This document shows, one piece after another, positions 45,784-54,812 of a stretch of DNA of 64,000 bases. Each line of letters opens with the position of its first letter. Position 1 is the first letter of the stretch. The position numbers were made by a program, and so were the translations under genes. Below the pieces are notes generated by a model, which ran no database searches, had not been told where the DNA came from, and saw only the letters and a list, made by a program, of their open reading frames with translations. The DNA is taken from NCBI RefSeq assembly GCF_000430725.1, contig NZ_KE387205.1, positions 175,329 through 239,328 of the forward strand, given 5' to 3'. Source of the stretch: Azohydromonas australica DSM 1124. Lineage in GTDB: Bacteria > Pseudomonadota > Gammaproteobacteria > Burkholderiales > Burkholderiaceae_C.

Positions 45784-45941
45784 ACCCGGCCTTGCCGATT
45801 TGGCGCCGTTTGGCAAGCCTTGTTTGCCACTTTTAACACCCGGGCTTGCACCAGTTGCAGCAGTGGTATGACAACTTTGATAGTGCAGCAGCTTTTTCTG
45901 GTCAGCGCTTTGCGCATTTCCATCACAAAGGAGACAGCCCC

Positions 45942-47084
45942 ATGAGCCAGCAACCGAAGCAGGCGGCCCCGCGCCGCGGTTTCCTGAAGAAAGCCGTTGC
46001 CACCTCGGTGGGGACGGGGGCGTTGGCGGCACCGGCGGTGTCGCGGGCGCAGACCACCACGCTGCGCTTCCAGAGCACGTGGCCGGCCAAGGACATCTTT
46101 CACGAGTACGCGCAGGACTTCGCCAAGAAGGTCAACGACATGGCCGGCGGGCGGCTCAAGATCGAGGTGCTGCCCGCGGGCTCGGTGGTGCCGGCGTTCC
46201 AGATGCTCGACGCGGTGAGCAAGGGCACGCTCGACGGCGGCCACGGCGTCATCGCCTACTGGTACGGCAAGAACTCCGCGCTGGCGCTGTGGGGCTCGGG
46301 CCCGGCCTTCGGCATGGATCCGAACATGGTGCTGGCCTGGCACTACTACGGCGGCGGCAAGGCGCTGGTGGAGGAGATCTACAAGAGCCTGAACCTGGAC
46401 GTGGTGTCGTTCATGTACGGCCCGATGCCCACGCAACCGCTGGGCTGGTTCAAGAAGCCCGTGGCCAAGGTCGAGGACATGAAGGGCCTGAAGTTCCGCA
46501 CCGTGGGCCTGGCGGTGGACGTGTTCACGGAGCTGGGCACGGCCGTCAACCCGCTGCCCGGCGGCGAGATCGTGCCGGCGCTGGACCGCGGGCTCATCGA
46601 CGCGGCGGAGTTCAACAACGCCTCCTCCGACCGCGTGCTGGGCTTCCCCGACGTGGCCAAGAACTGCATGCTGCAGAGCTTCCACCAGAGCGGCGAGCAG
46701 TTCGAGATCCTGTTCAACGGCGCCAAGTACAAGGCGCTGCCGACGGAGCTCAAGGCCATCATCGACTACGCGGTGCAGGCCGCCAGCGCCGACATGAGCT
46801 GGAAGGCCATCGAGCGCAACTCGCGCGACTACGAGGAGCTCAAGAAGGCCGGCGTGAAGTTCTACAAGACGCCCGACGCCATCCTGCGTGCGCAGCTCGC
46901 CGCCTGGGACAAGGTGATCGAGAAGAAGGCCGCCGAGAACCCGATGTTCAAGCGCGTGCTCGACTCGCAGCGCGCCTTCGCACAGCGCGCGGGCCAGTGG
47001 CAGAGCGACTACCTGGTGGACTTCAAGATGGCCTACAACCACTACTTCAGCCGCGGCGCCGGCCAGCAGCCCAAGAAGGGCTGA
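45942..47084 (+). CDS. TRAP transporter substrate-binding protein (DctP-like)
   Basis: A 380-residue periplasmic binding protein with a Tat-type signal (APRRGFLKKAVATSVGTGALAAPAVSRAQ). TRAP receptor features include TTTLRFQSTWPAKDIFHEYAQDF and VEDMKGLKFRTVGLAVDVFTELG, the latter containing the conserved ligand-binding Arg. AAAGGAG precedes the ATG. It begins the DctP-DctQ-DctM set and lies 158 bases after RidA, so an aromatic acid ligand (possibly anthranilate) is plausible but unproven. Confidence 0.92.
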   Translation: MSQQPKQAAPRRGFLKKAVATSVGTGALAAPAVSRAQTTTLRFQSTWPAKDIFHEYAQDFAKKVNDMAGGRLKIEVLPAGSVVPAFQMLDAVSKGTLDGGHGVIAYWYGKNSALALWGSGPAFGMDPNMVLAWHYYGGGKALVEEIYKSLNLDVVSFMYGPMPTQPLGWFKKPVAKVEDMKGLKFRTVGLAVDVFTELGTAVNPLPGGEIVPALDRGLIDAAEFNNASSDRVLGFPDVAKNCMLQSFHQSGEQFEILFNGAKYKALPTELKAIIDYAVQAASADMSWKAIERNSRDYEELKKAGVKFYKTPDAILRAQLAAWDKVIEKKAAENPMFKRVLDSQRAFAQRAGQWQSDYLVDFKMAYNHYFSRGAGQQPKKG

Positions 47085-47103
47085 ACCGGCTGAGGAAGTT
47101 CCC

Positions 47104-47131
47104 AGGAAAGGGCGCCCCGGGGGCGCCTTTT
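47104..47131 (+). terminator. Hairpin between DctP and DctQ genes (attenuator-like)
   Basis: GGGCGCCCC and GGGGCGCC pair into a strong stem followed by TTTTCC, 20 bases after the DctP stop and inside the operon. It may stop most transcripts so that the binding protein is made in excess of the membrane subunits. Confidence 0.65.
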
Positions 47132-47175
47132 CCTTGTCCGCTTATTCGCACGCATCGCGCGCGTTGGGAGTTCGC

Positions 47176-47802
47176 ATGCAGAAGGCGCTGCTGGCGGTGG
47201 ACCGCTTTTCCACCTTCATCGGCAAGACGTTCGCCTGGACGGCGGTGGGGCTCACGCTGCTCATCAGCTGGGAGGTGTTCAGCCGTTACGCGCTCAACAA
47301 GCCCCATGCCTGGGTGCTGGATGCGCAGATCATGCTCTACGGCACGCTGTTCATGACCGCCGGGGCCTACACGCTGTCCAAGAACGGCCACGTGCGCGGC
47401 GACGTGCTCTACGGGTTCTTCAAGCCGCGCACGCAGGCGGCCATCGACCTGGTGCTGTACGTGATCTTCTTCCTGCCCGGGATCGTCGCGCTGACCTGGG
47501 CCGGCTGGCACTTCGCGCAGGAGTCGCTGGCCATCCGCGAGCAGACCTTCTCCGCCGACGCGCTGCCGCTGTACCCCTTCAAGTTCATCATCCCGCTGTC
47601 CGGGGCGATCCTGCTGCTGCAGGGGCTGGTGGAGATCGTGCGCTGCGTCATCTGCCTGCGCGAGGGCCAGTGGCCCTCGCGCGACGAGGACGTGGAGGAA
47701 GTGGACGTGGACAAGCTCAAGGAGATGGTCCAGGTCAAGGACACCGACATCGACGCGCTCGACCGGCCGCTGCCGCCGGCGCAACGCCAGGAGGGCGCGT
47801 GA
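47176..47802 (+). CDS. TRAP transporter small permease subunit (DctQ-like)
   Basis: A 208-residue membrane protein with four hydrophobic helices (FIGKTFAWTAVGLTLLISWEVFSRY, LYGTLFMTAGAYTLS, LVLYVIFFLPGIVALTWAGWHF, FIIPLSGAILLLQGLVEIV) and an acidic C-terminal tail. GGGAG lies before the ATG at 47176. It should pair with DctM in the Na+-driven transporter. Its stop overlaps the DctM start (TGATG). Confidence 0.9.
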   Translation: MQKALLAVDRFSTFIGKTFAWTAVGLTLLISWEVFSRYALNKPHAWVLDAQIMLYGTLFMTAGAYTLSKNGHVRGDVLYGFFKPRTQAAIDLVLYVIFFLPGIVALTWAGWHFAQESLAIREQTFSADALPLYPFKFIIPLSGAILLLQGLVEIVRCVICLREGQWPSRDEDVEEVDVDKLKEMVQVKDTDIDALDRPLPPAQRQEGA

Positions 47803-49808
47803 TGAAGCTGCGCAAGGAACTGTGGTTCGGCTTCAGCCTGATGGCGCTCATCATCGCCGGGGCCGTGGCCATGCTGGTGGGGGCGGAGCGCGTCACCCCC
47901 GGCCACATCGGGCTGCTGATGCTGTCGCTGGTGGTGGTGGCGATCATGCTGGGCTTTCCCACCGCCTTCACGCTCATGGGCATGGGCATGCTCTTCACCT
48001 GGCTGGCCTATGAGCGCGACACGACGCGCACGCTGGACCTGATGGTGCAGTCGGCCTACAAGGTGATGGCCAACGACGTGCTCATCTCGATCCCGCTGTT
48101 CGTGTTCATGGGCTACCTGGTCGAGCGCGCGAACCTGATCGAGAAGCTGTTCAAGAGCCTGCACCTGGCGCTGGCGCGGCTGCCGGGCTCGCTGGCGGTG
48201 GCCACGCTGGTGACCTGCACGCTCTTCGCCACCGCCACCGGCATCGTCGGCGCGGTGGTCACGCTCATGGGGCTGCTGGCGTTGCCGGCGATGCTGCGCG
48301 CGGGCTACTCGGTGTCGCTGTCCGCCGGCGCCATCACTGCCGGTGGTTGCCTGGGCATCCTGATTCCGCCCTCGGTGCTGCTGATCGTCTATGGCGCCAC
48401 GGCCGGCGTGTCGGTGGTGCAGCTCTACGCCGGCGCCTTCTTCCCCGGGCTGATGCTTGCGGGCCTGTACGTCCTCTACACCGTCTTGGTGGCCAAGCTC
48501 CGGCCCGCGATGGCGCCGCCGCTCAGCGCCGAGGAGCGCGCGGTGGCGCTGCCCGTGCCGCTGGTGCAGGTGGGCGCGGCGCCGCAACGCCACGCGGTGA
48601 CGGGGCTGATGGCGGCGGTGAAGGGGCAGCGCAACCACGGCGTGCCCATGGGCTACCTGGCGCGCCAGAGCGTGGTGATGTTCCTGCCGGCGCTGGTGTT
48701 CGCGGCGGCGGCGCTGCTGAGCTACGAGATGGTGACGCGGCCCCTGGCCCTGGAAGAGTCCTCGGGGCTGCAGGAGATCGGCGCCGGCTCCCCGTCCGAG
48801 GAGAGCAGCAGCGGTGGCCTGGCCGAGCCGCCCGCCGACGGTGGCCTGCAGGAGCCGCCGGCCGACGGTGACGGCCTGCGCGAGCCGCCCTCGGGCGGTG
48901 GCCTGCAGGAGCCCCCGGGTTCCGCCGGCCTGGCCGAACCGCCGGGCGCCGGCGGGGTGCAGGAGCCGCCCGGCGCCGCGGCCGTGGTGCCGCCGGGCGA
49001 CGCGGGCAGCGCCTCGGCCCCGGCGGCCGAGCGCGAGGCTGCCGCGTCGCGTCCCGCGCCGCAGAGCTTCTGGATCGCGCTGGCCGTGGGCGCCGCGGCG
49101 CTGGCGCTGTACTACGCGCGGCTGAACTTCGCGCGGCTGGAAATCTTCAAGATGCTGCTGGCCAGCTTCTTCCCGCTGCTGATCCTGATCCTGGCGGTGC
49201 TGGGCTCCATCGTCTTCGGCCTGGCCACGCCCACCGAGGCGGCGGCGGTGGGGGCGCTGGGCGGCGCGCTGCTGGCGGCGGCCTACGGGCGGCTGAACCT
49301 GGACGTGGTCAAGGAGTCGGTGTTCCTCACCGCCAAGACCAGCGCCATGGTGTGCTGGCTGTTCGTGGGCTCGGCGATCTTCTCCGCCGCCTTCGCGCTG
49401 CTGGGCGGGCAGGAGCTGGTGGAGCAGTGGGTGCTGGGCATGAACCTCAGCCGCACGGAGTTCCTGCTCCTGTCCCAGGTGATCATCTTCATCCTGGGCT
49501 GGCCGCTGGAGTGGACCGAGATCATCGTGATCTTCATGCCCATCTTCATCCCGCTGCTGGACAACTTCGGCGTCGATCCGCTGTTCTTCGGCCTGCTGGT
49601 GGCGCTGAACCTGCAGACCGCCTTCCTGAGCCCGCCGGTGGCCATGAGCGCCTTTTACCTCAAGGGCGTGGCGCCGCGGCACGTGACGCTGAACCAGATC
49701 TTTGCTGGGATGATGCCCTTCATGGGCATCCAGGTCGTGGCCATCGTGCTGCTGTACCTGTTCCCGGGCATCGGCATGTGGCTGCCGCAGCAGCTCTACG
49801 GGCGCTGA
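47802..49808 (+). CDS. TRAP transporter large permease subunit (DctM-like) with repeat insertion
   Basis: A 668-residue large permease, well above the usual 430 or so. The two conserved halves are present (LISIPLFVFMGYLVERANLIEKLFKSLHLAL, TATGIVGAVVTLMGLLALPAMLRAGYS, LGILIPPSVLLIVYG; later FPLLILILAVLGSIVFGLATPTEAAAVGALGGALL and DPLFFGLLVALNLQTAFLSPPVAMSAFYLKGVAP). Between them lies a long hydrophilic insert, residues of about 235-420, containing six Gly-rich xLxEPP repeats (338-400). Reading is uninterrupted, so the gene looks functional. Confidence 0.9.
   Translation: MKLRKELWFGFSLMALIIAGAVAMLVGAERVTPGHIGLLMLSLVVVAIMLGFPTAFTLMGMGMLFTWLAYERDTTRTLDLMVQSAYKVMANDVLISIPLFVFMGYLVERANLIEKLFKSLHLALARLPGSLAVATLVTCTLFATATGIVGAVVTLMGLLALPAMLRAGYSVSLSAGAITAGGCLGILIPPSVLLIVYGATAGVSVVQLYAGAFFPGLMLAGLYVLYTVLVAKLRPAMAPPLSAEERAVALPVPLVQVGAAPQRHAVTGLMAAVKGQRNHGVPMGYLARQSVVMFLPALVFAAAALLSYEMVTRPLALEESSGLQEIGAGSPSEESSSGGLAEPPADGGLQEPPADGDGLREPPSGGGLQEPPGSAGLAEPPGAGGVQEPPGAAAVVPPGDAGSASAPAAEREAAASRPAPQSFWIALAVGAAALALYYARLNFARLEIFKMLLASFFPLLILILAVLGSIVFGLATPTEAAAVGALGGALLAAAYGRLNLDVVKESVFLTAKTSAMVCWLFVGSAIFSAAFALLGGQELVEQWVLGMNLSRTEFLLLSQVIIFILGWPLEWTEIIVIFMPIFIPLLDNFGVDPLFFGLLVALNLQTAFLSPPVAMSAFYLKGVAPRHVTLNQIFAGMMPFMGIQVVAIVLLYLFPGIGMWLPQQLYGR
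48813..49001 (+). repeat. Coding tandem repeat (about six GGLQEPPADG-like units) in the DctM gene
   Basis: Units read GGLAEPPAD, GGLQEPPADGD, GLREPPSG, GGLQEPPGSA, GLAEPPGAG and GVQEPPGAA: degenerate 24-33 base repeats within the insert between two membrane halves of the permease. Confidence 0.8.
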
Positions 49809-49819
49809 CGCGCGCCCGC

Positions 49820-49852
49820 GCCGCGGGGCGGCTTGTGCCGCCGCCCCGCGGC
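49820..49852 (+). terminator. Strong GC hairpin after the TRAP operon
   Basis: The arms GCCGCGGGGCGGC and GCCGCCCCGCGGC form a perfect 13-base stem around a 7-base loop, 12 bases after the DctM stop. No T-run follows, so it is probably a terminator or mRNA stabiliser. Confidence 0.6.
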
Positions 49853-49993
49853 CCCATCTCAGGCAGTGAAGGCTGTCGGCACTTGGGCCGTCCACGACGA
49901 TCCGGGGGTCCGGCAGCACAAAACACATGCGGCCGGAATATGTATGGAAACACAGTAATCTGCGCTGGTCGTTCCCGTTTCCTTGCTGCTGCA

Positions 49994-50260
49994 ATGAGCA
50001 CCCTGGCTGAACCCCTCCACGCGCTGGCCGAGCCTTGCCGGTCCGCTGCCGCGTCATCGCACCTCTCGGCTTTCGAAGTGCGCTGCCTGCTCAAGCGCAT
50101 CGCCGACCTGCGCGAGCAGGCGCAGCTGGCCGTGCTGGGCGCCGACGCGGCGCGCGACGCCGTGCCGGCCCGAGCGCTGGAAGGCATCTGCCAGGCGCTG
50201 CACCAGGCGGAGCAGCAGATCGCCCACGCAGAGGACCTGGCGGCGCGGCAGCTGGATTGA
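49994..50260 (+). CDS. Small hypothetical helical protein
   Basis: An 88-residue frame: MSTLAEPLHALAEPCRS, then FEVRCLLKRIADLREQAQLAVLGADAARDAVPARALEGICQALHQAEQQIAHAEDLAAR. It is predicted to be helical and may be coiled-coil. It follows a relatively AT-rich 185-base gap, but no strong ribosome site is visible. I do not recognise a family. It is convergent with the binding protein-permease gene, 4 bases apart. Confidence 0.5.
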   Translation: MSTLAEPLHALAEPCRSAAASSHLSAFEVRCLLKRIADLREQAQLAVLGADAARDAVPARALEGICQALHQAEQQIAHAEDLAARQLD

Positions 50261-50264
50261 GCGC

Positions 50265-51863
50265 TTATTCCGGCGCGCGCCTCAGCCTCCGCTCCACCGC
50301 CTCGAACGCTCCCTGCACCACCAGCGCCAGCAGCGCCGCGGGCACGGCGCCGGCCAGGGTCTGGGTGTGGTCGTTGAGCGCCAGGCCCGAGACGATGCGC
50401 TCGCCCAGGCCGCCCGCGCCCACGAAGGCCGCCACGGTGGCGGTGCCCACGTTGATCACCGCCGCCGTCTTGATGCCCGCCAGCATCACCGGCGCGGCCA
50501 GCGGCAGCTCCACCGCGCGCAGCACCTGCCCGCCGCGCAGGCCCAGTGCCGCGCCGGCCAGGCGCAGCCCCGGCGGTACGCCCGCCAGCCCCGCGTGGGT
50601 GTTGCGCACGATGGGCAGCAGCGCATAGACGAACAGCGCCAGCAGCGCCGGCACGAAGCCGATGCGTCCTAACAGCGCGATCAGGAAGGCCAGCAGCGCC
50701 AGCGAGGGCACCGTCTGCAGCACGCCCACCGCGCCCAGCAGCACGCCGGCCAGGCGCCGGAAGCGGTGCGCCAGCACCCCCAGCGGCACGCCCACGGCCA
50801 CCGCCAGCGCCAGCGAGCCGAACACCATTGCCAGGTGCTGCGCCAGGAGCGGGCCCAGGTCCGGCGCCAGCAGCCGCTCCATGAAGCCCGGCGCGGTGCG
50901 CGCCGCAGGCGCCGAGGCCGCAGCGCCCGCGCCGCCAGCCCGAGCGTCCAGGAACTCGCGTGCCACCTCGGCGAAAGGCCGCCCGTCCAGCTCCGCCCGC
51001 GCGTTCATCGCGATCATGGCCGCCTCGTCGATGCGCCCGGCCAGCGCCGCCTGCAGCGGGGCTTCGTCCAGCGTCGCGCGCATCAGCAGCACCGCGTCGT
51101 AGCGGGGGAAGAAGCTGCGGTCGTCGCGCAGCACGCGCAGCCGCAGCCGGGCGATCTGCGCATCGGTGGTGTAGACGTCGACGAGGTCCACCTGCCCCTG
51201 CGCCAGCGCCTGGTAGGCCAGGCCGTGGTCCAGGCCGGCACCGGGTTCGGCATCGAGGCCATAGGCGCGGCGCAGCCCCGGCCAGCCGTCGGCGCGCTGC
51301 AGGAACTCGTGCGAGAGCCCCAGGCGCAGCGCGCGTTGCCGCTCGCGCGGCAGCCGCGCCAGGTCCGACAGCGAAGCGACGCCCAGCCGCGCGGCCTCGT
51401 CCTCGCGCATCGCCAGCGCGTAGGTGTTGTTGAAGCCCAGCGGCACGGCCGCCTTGAGCCCGCGCGGCGCCAGCAGCGCGTTGAGCTGCTCCAGCGTGCG
51501 CGGCGCATCGGCTCCTTCGCGCCGCAGCAGCTCGCGCGCGATGGTGCCGGTGTACTCCGGGTACACCGCGATGGCGCCGCTGGCGAGCGCCTGCTCCAGG
51601 ATGCCGGTGTTGCCCAGCCCCTGCCGGTGCTGCGCGGCGATGCCGGCGCGCAGCAGGACCTGCGTGACCAGCTCGCCCAGCAGGTAGCTCTCGGTGAAGC
51701 GCTTGGAGCCGACGACCACCGGCCCGGCAGGTGCGACCGCAGCCACCGCCGGGGCCGTACTGCCGGCAGCCGAAGCCGCCGGCGCCGCCGCCAGCGTCCA
51801 AGCACAGGCGCAGCCCAGCACGAGGCCGGTCAGCGCCCGCCACAGCCCGGCGCCGAGCGGCAT
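50265..51863 (-). CDS. Fused osmoprotectant (glycine betaine/choline-type) ABC binding protein and permease
   Basis: A 532-residue fusion. After a signal segment, residues of about 45-315 form an OpuAC-like binding domain (VVVGSKRFTESYLLGELVTQVLL, VYPEYTGTIARELL, YQALAQGQVDLVDVYTTDAQI). About 330-530 forms a BPD-type permease with helices and the EAA-like VLRAVELPLAAPVMLAGIKTAAVINVGTAT. Such fusions occur in the ProW/OpuC family. No ATPase gene is next to it. The DUF3606 gene lies 14 bases upstream. Confidence 0.87.
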   Translation of the reverse strand: MPLGAGLWRALTGLVLGCACAWTLAAAPAASAAGSTAPAVAAVAPAGPVVVGSKRFTESYLLGELVTQVLLRAGIAAQHRQGLGNTGILEQALASGAIAVYPEYTGTIARELLRREGADAPRTLEQLNALLAPRGLKAAVPLGFNNTYALAMREDEAARLGVASLSDLARLPRERQRALRLGLSHEFLQRADGWPGLRRAYGLDAEPGAGLDHGLAYQALAQGQVDLVDVYTTDAQIARLRLRVLRDDRSFFPRYDAVLLMRATLDEAPLQAALAGRIDEAAMIAMNARAELDGRPFAEVAREFLDARAGGAGAAASAPAARTAPGFMERLLAPDLGPLLAQHLAMVFGSLALAVAVGVPLGVLAHRFRRLAGVLLGAVGVLQTVPSLALLAFLIALLGRIGFVPALLALFVYALLPIVRNTHAGLAGVPPGLRLAGAALGLRGGQVLRAVELPLAAPVMLAGIKTAAVINVGTATVAAFVGAGGLGERIVSGLALNDHTQTLAGAVPAALLALVVQGAFEAVERRLRRAPE

Positions 51864-51877
51864 GGCCGGCGCCGGTT

Positions 51878-52072
51878 TCAGCTCGCGCCGGCGCTGCTGC
51901 CCTGGTTGAGCAGGTGCTGCTTCACGTCCTGCGCGTTGTTGCCGGCGGCCTTCACCGCTTCTTCCAGTTGCGTGACGGTGACACCGAAATAGTCGATCCA
52001 GCGGCGCATGGCCGCCTCGTCGTCCAGGTCGATGGTGTCTCCGGGCGGGTTGGGTTGGTTGTCGGTAGCCAT
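51878..52072 (-). CDS. DUF3606 small protein
   Basis: A 64-residue protein matching DUF3606: IDLDDEAAMRRWIDYFGVTVTQLEEAVKAAGNNAQDVKQHL. Its function is unknown. It is co-oriented with and 14 bases from the fused ABC transporter gene. The ATG at 52072 is chosen at the start of family similarity; the upstream extension is not family-like. Confidence 0.8.
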   Translation of the reverse strand: MATDNQPNPPGDTIDLDDEAAMRRWIDYFGVTVTQLEEAVKAAGNNAQDVKQHLLNQGSSAGAS

Positions 52073-52361
52073 GGACGACCGAGGCAATCGCCATGCCCCG
52101 GCCCGGCACCCTGGCATCGGCGGCATCGCCCCGTACCGGCATGGCGGACATACCCGCATGCCGGTATTTTTTGCAAAACAGGAAGCGAATATGAAGGGCG
52201 TGAAACGGCACGGTGCAGCAATATTGAATTGCCTCTTTACATTTTTGCCATTTCATCGCTGAAACAAAGGTTCCAAGAGATCCAATTCGGGGTAGTGGGC
52301 TCGCGGGATGGTGGGCATATATCTATTGAAACTAGGCTCCTGATCTTTCCGGGAGATATGC

Positions 52362-53489
52362 ATGTCTCGGTTTTCAGTTCTTTCTGTTCTTGCGCTGGTA
52401 TTGCTGCCTTGGCCCGCGGCGGTGCAGGCCGAATTGCGTTACCGCGTCGAGGGATTGGGCTTGCCGGATGGGTTGCAGGGAAGCCTTCTTTACGTCACGC
52501 CCATGGCGCTCAACAACCGCGGCGAGGTCACGGGCTTCGTCGACGGCGCCATCGAGCAGACCGGCTTCGTCTATCGCAACGGCCACATGCAACTGCTCCG
52601 TGACTCAAGACAGCGCCACGTCTTGCTCGGAGACGACATCAACGACCGCGGCCAGATCGTCGGTCAGCTGCTTCTGGACAACGAGCAGCGGGTGCCCTAC
52701 GTCCTGGACAAGGGCCGCTTCAAAGACCTGGGCAGGCCGCTGGACCGTGACGAGTGGGGCGAAGCCCTGGGCATCAACGAGGCCGGACAGGTCGTGGGCC
52801 GCCTGGGCCAAAAGGGTTTCATTTATGACGGCACGCGCTCTCGCTATCTCCAGGTGCCCAACCCGGGTACCGTCTGGGCCCAGGACATCAACGACGCCGG
52901 CGTGATCGTGGGCGAAGCCTTCGTCAATGCGCCGGACGGCCCCAACGTGTGGACCTTCATATCCGAAGGATCGGGTTTCAAACTGCTGGAGCCCCCCACA
53001 GAAGATGGCTTCTCCGTCCTTGCCCTGGACGTCAACAACGCCGGCCAAATGCTGCAACTTGCAATGCGCAATGGCACCGTGCGCTCGTTCATATACGCCG
53101 ACGGCAGATATACCCCCATTCCCGAGCTGGGCCAGGAGCCCTCCACGCGGCTTTTGGCCCTGAACAACCAGGGCTGGGGCGTGGGCGACTACTCGAGCCT
53201 CCACGGCAGCGCGCTGCTGTACCGCGACGGCGTCTCGTACAACCTCACCAGCCTGATTCGTCCGCTCGATGCCGCGAACTGGATCCTGCAAAGCGCCGCC
53301 GACATCAACGAGCGCGGCCAGATCGTCGGCTACGGCATCTTCCGCGGAGAGCCGGGCCTGCAAGCCTTCATTGCCACCCCCGTGCCCGAGCCCGGCGCGT
53401 GGGCGCTGATGCTGGGCGGGCTGGCGCTGATGGGCGCCGCGGCGCGGCGGCGCGCGGCGGACCGAAGCGCGCCTGTCGCAGGTGCCTGA
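52362..53489 (+). CDS. HAF-repeat PEP-CTERM protein
   Basis: A 375-residue exported protein with a signal peptide (VLALVLLPWPAAVQA) and repeated HAF-type units of about 50 residues (MALNNRGEVTGFV, DINDRGQIVGQLL, GINEAGQVVGRL, DINDAGVIVGEAF, DINERGQIVGYG). It ends with a C-terminal PEP-CTERM anchor (VPEPGAWALMLGGLALMGAAARRR), processed by an exosortase not encoded here. GGGAGAT precedes the ATG. It is preceded by an AT-rich leader of about 160 bases. The role may be in extracellular matrix. Confidence 0.85.
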   Translation: MSRFSVLSVLALVLLPWPAAVQAELRYRVEGLGLPDGLQGSLLYVTPMALNNRGEVTGFVDGAIEQTGFVYRNGHMQLLRDSRQRHVLLGDDINDRGQIVGQLLLDNEQRVPYVLDKGRFKDLGRPLDRDEWGEALGINEAGQVVGRLGQKGFIYDGTRSRYLQVPNPGTVWAQDINDAGVIVGEAFVNAPDGPNVWTFISEGSGFKLLEPPTEDGFSVLALDVNNAGQMLQLAMRNGTVRSFIYADGRYTPIPELGQEPSTRLLALNNQGWGVGDYSSLHGSALLYRDGVSYNLTSLIRPLDAANWILQSAADINERGQIVGYGIFRGEPGLQAFIATPVPEPGAWALMLGGLALMGAAARRRAADRSAPVAGA

Positions 53490-53552
53490 CCCGCCCCGGC
53501 GCGGGACCACCCCTTGCCGCCCACTGCCGACGCACAGCTTCGCGGAGGCGGC

Positions 53553-54803
53553 ATGGCACAGCGCGCCGGCATCTTTCCCACCTTCTTCCTCTCCGGCTTC
53601 GAGTGCTCCACCTTCGAGTGGAAGGACCGGGGCCGCCGCAACCTCGTGGCCGAGACGCAGCACGACCGCCAGGCGGTGGCGGACTACGCCTTCCTGCGCA
53701 GCGTGGGCATCGCCGTGGCGCGCGAGGGCGTCCCGTGGCCGCTGGCGGACCGGGGCGGCGGACGCTACGACTTCTCGTGCCTGGACCCGCTCATCGACGC
53801 CATCAACCGCGCCCAGCTGCTGCCGGTGTGGGACCTGTGCCATTACGGCTACCCCGACGGTGCCGACCCCTTCGCGCCGGACTTCGCGCCGCGCTTCGCC
53901 GCCTACTGCCGCGCCGCGGCGGCCTACGTGGTGCCACGCGTGCGCGGGCCGCACTGCTTCACGCCCATCAACGAGATCACCTTCTGGAGCTTCGCCGGCG
54001 GCGAGTGGGGATGGATGGCGCCCTTCGGCCATAGCCGCGAGCAGCGCATGCGGCTGCGCGACGCGCTGTGCGCGGCGGCCATCGCCGGCGTGAAGGCGAT
54101 CCGTGAGGTGGACGCCGAGGCCCGCATGCTGCACGTGGAGCCGCTGATCCACGTGGTGCCGCCTCGCGACCGCCCGGACCTGGCCGAGGCTGCGCGGCAG
54201 GAGGAGGACGAGGACGCCTGCCACGCCTGGGACGTGCTGTCCGGACGGCGCCGTCCGGAGCTGGGCGGCGCGCCGGAGCTGCTCGACATCGTGGGCTGCA
54301 ACTGCTACTCCTTCGGCCAGATGGAGTACCGCGCGCAGGGCCCGCACCAGGCGCTGGAACCCGGCGACGACCGCATCCTGCCGCTGTGCAGCCTGCTGCG
54401 CACGGTGTGGGAGCGCTACCGGCTGCCGATGGTGATCTCCGAGACCAGCGGCCTGGGCAAGGGCCGCAAGGACTGGCTGTGCGACGTGATGCAGGAGTCG
54501 CTGGCCGCGGTGGACGAGGGCATCGACCTGCACGGCGTCTGCCTCTTCCCGGCGGTGGACATGCCCGACTGGCACAACGGCCAGTGGCTGCACAACGGGC
54601 TGTGCGACCTGGTCGAGCAGCCCGACGGCACCCTGCGGCGCGAGCCCTACGCGCCGGTGGTCGAGGAGCTGCACCGTTGGCAGCGGCTGCTCAACCGCGT
54701 CACGGTGCTGGACGAGGACCCGTTCAGCGACCCGGTGGAGCTGGAGGACGTGGTGCGGGCGGCGCGCCGGCTGAAGCTGCAGCCGGACGCGGACTGGCAT
54801 TGA
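53553..54803 (+). CDS. GH1-like glycoside hydrolase
   Basis: A 416-residue TIM-barrel protein resembling the beta-glucosidase/phospho-beta-glucosidase group. The likely acid/base is E141 in FTPINEITFW (the NEP-type position) and the likely nucleophile is E297 in VISETSG. A GGAGG site precedes the ATG at 53553. There is no signal peptide, so it is cytoplasmic. The motifs differ from classic GH1 (NEI for NEP, ETSG for ENG), so substrate and even activity are uncertain. It is convergent with tamB, 9 bases apart. Confidence 0.75.
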   Translation: MAQRAGIFPTFFLSGFECSTFEWKDRGRRNLVAETQHDRQAVADYAFLRSVGIAVAREGVPWPLADRGGGRYDFSCLDPLIDAINRAQLLPVWDLCHYGYPDGADPFAPDFAPRFAAYCRAAAAYVVPRVRGPHCFTPINEITFWSFAGGEWGWMAPFGHSREQRMRLRDALCAAAIAGVKAIREVDAEARMLHVEPLIHVVPPRDRPDLAEAARQEEDEDACHAWDVLSGRRRPELGGAPELLDIVGCNCYSFGQMEYRAQGPHQALEPGDDRILPLCSLLRTVWERYRLPMVISETSGLGKGRKDWLCDVMQESLAAVDEGIDLHGVCLFPAVDMPDWHNGQWLHNGLCDLVEQPDGTLRREPYAPVVEELHRWQRLLNRVTVLDEDPFSDPVELEDVVRAARRLKLQPDADWH

Positions 54804-54812
54804 GCGGCGTGC

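Noticed and set aside
52008..52262. Small plus-strand frame upstream of the HAF-repeat gene
   Set aside because: It overlaps the DUF3606 start region and has no ribosome site or family similarity.
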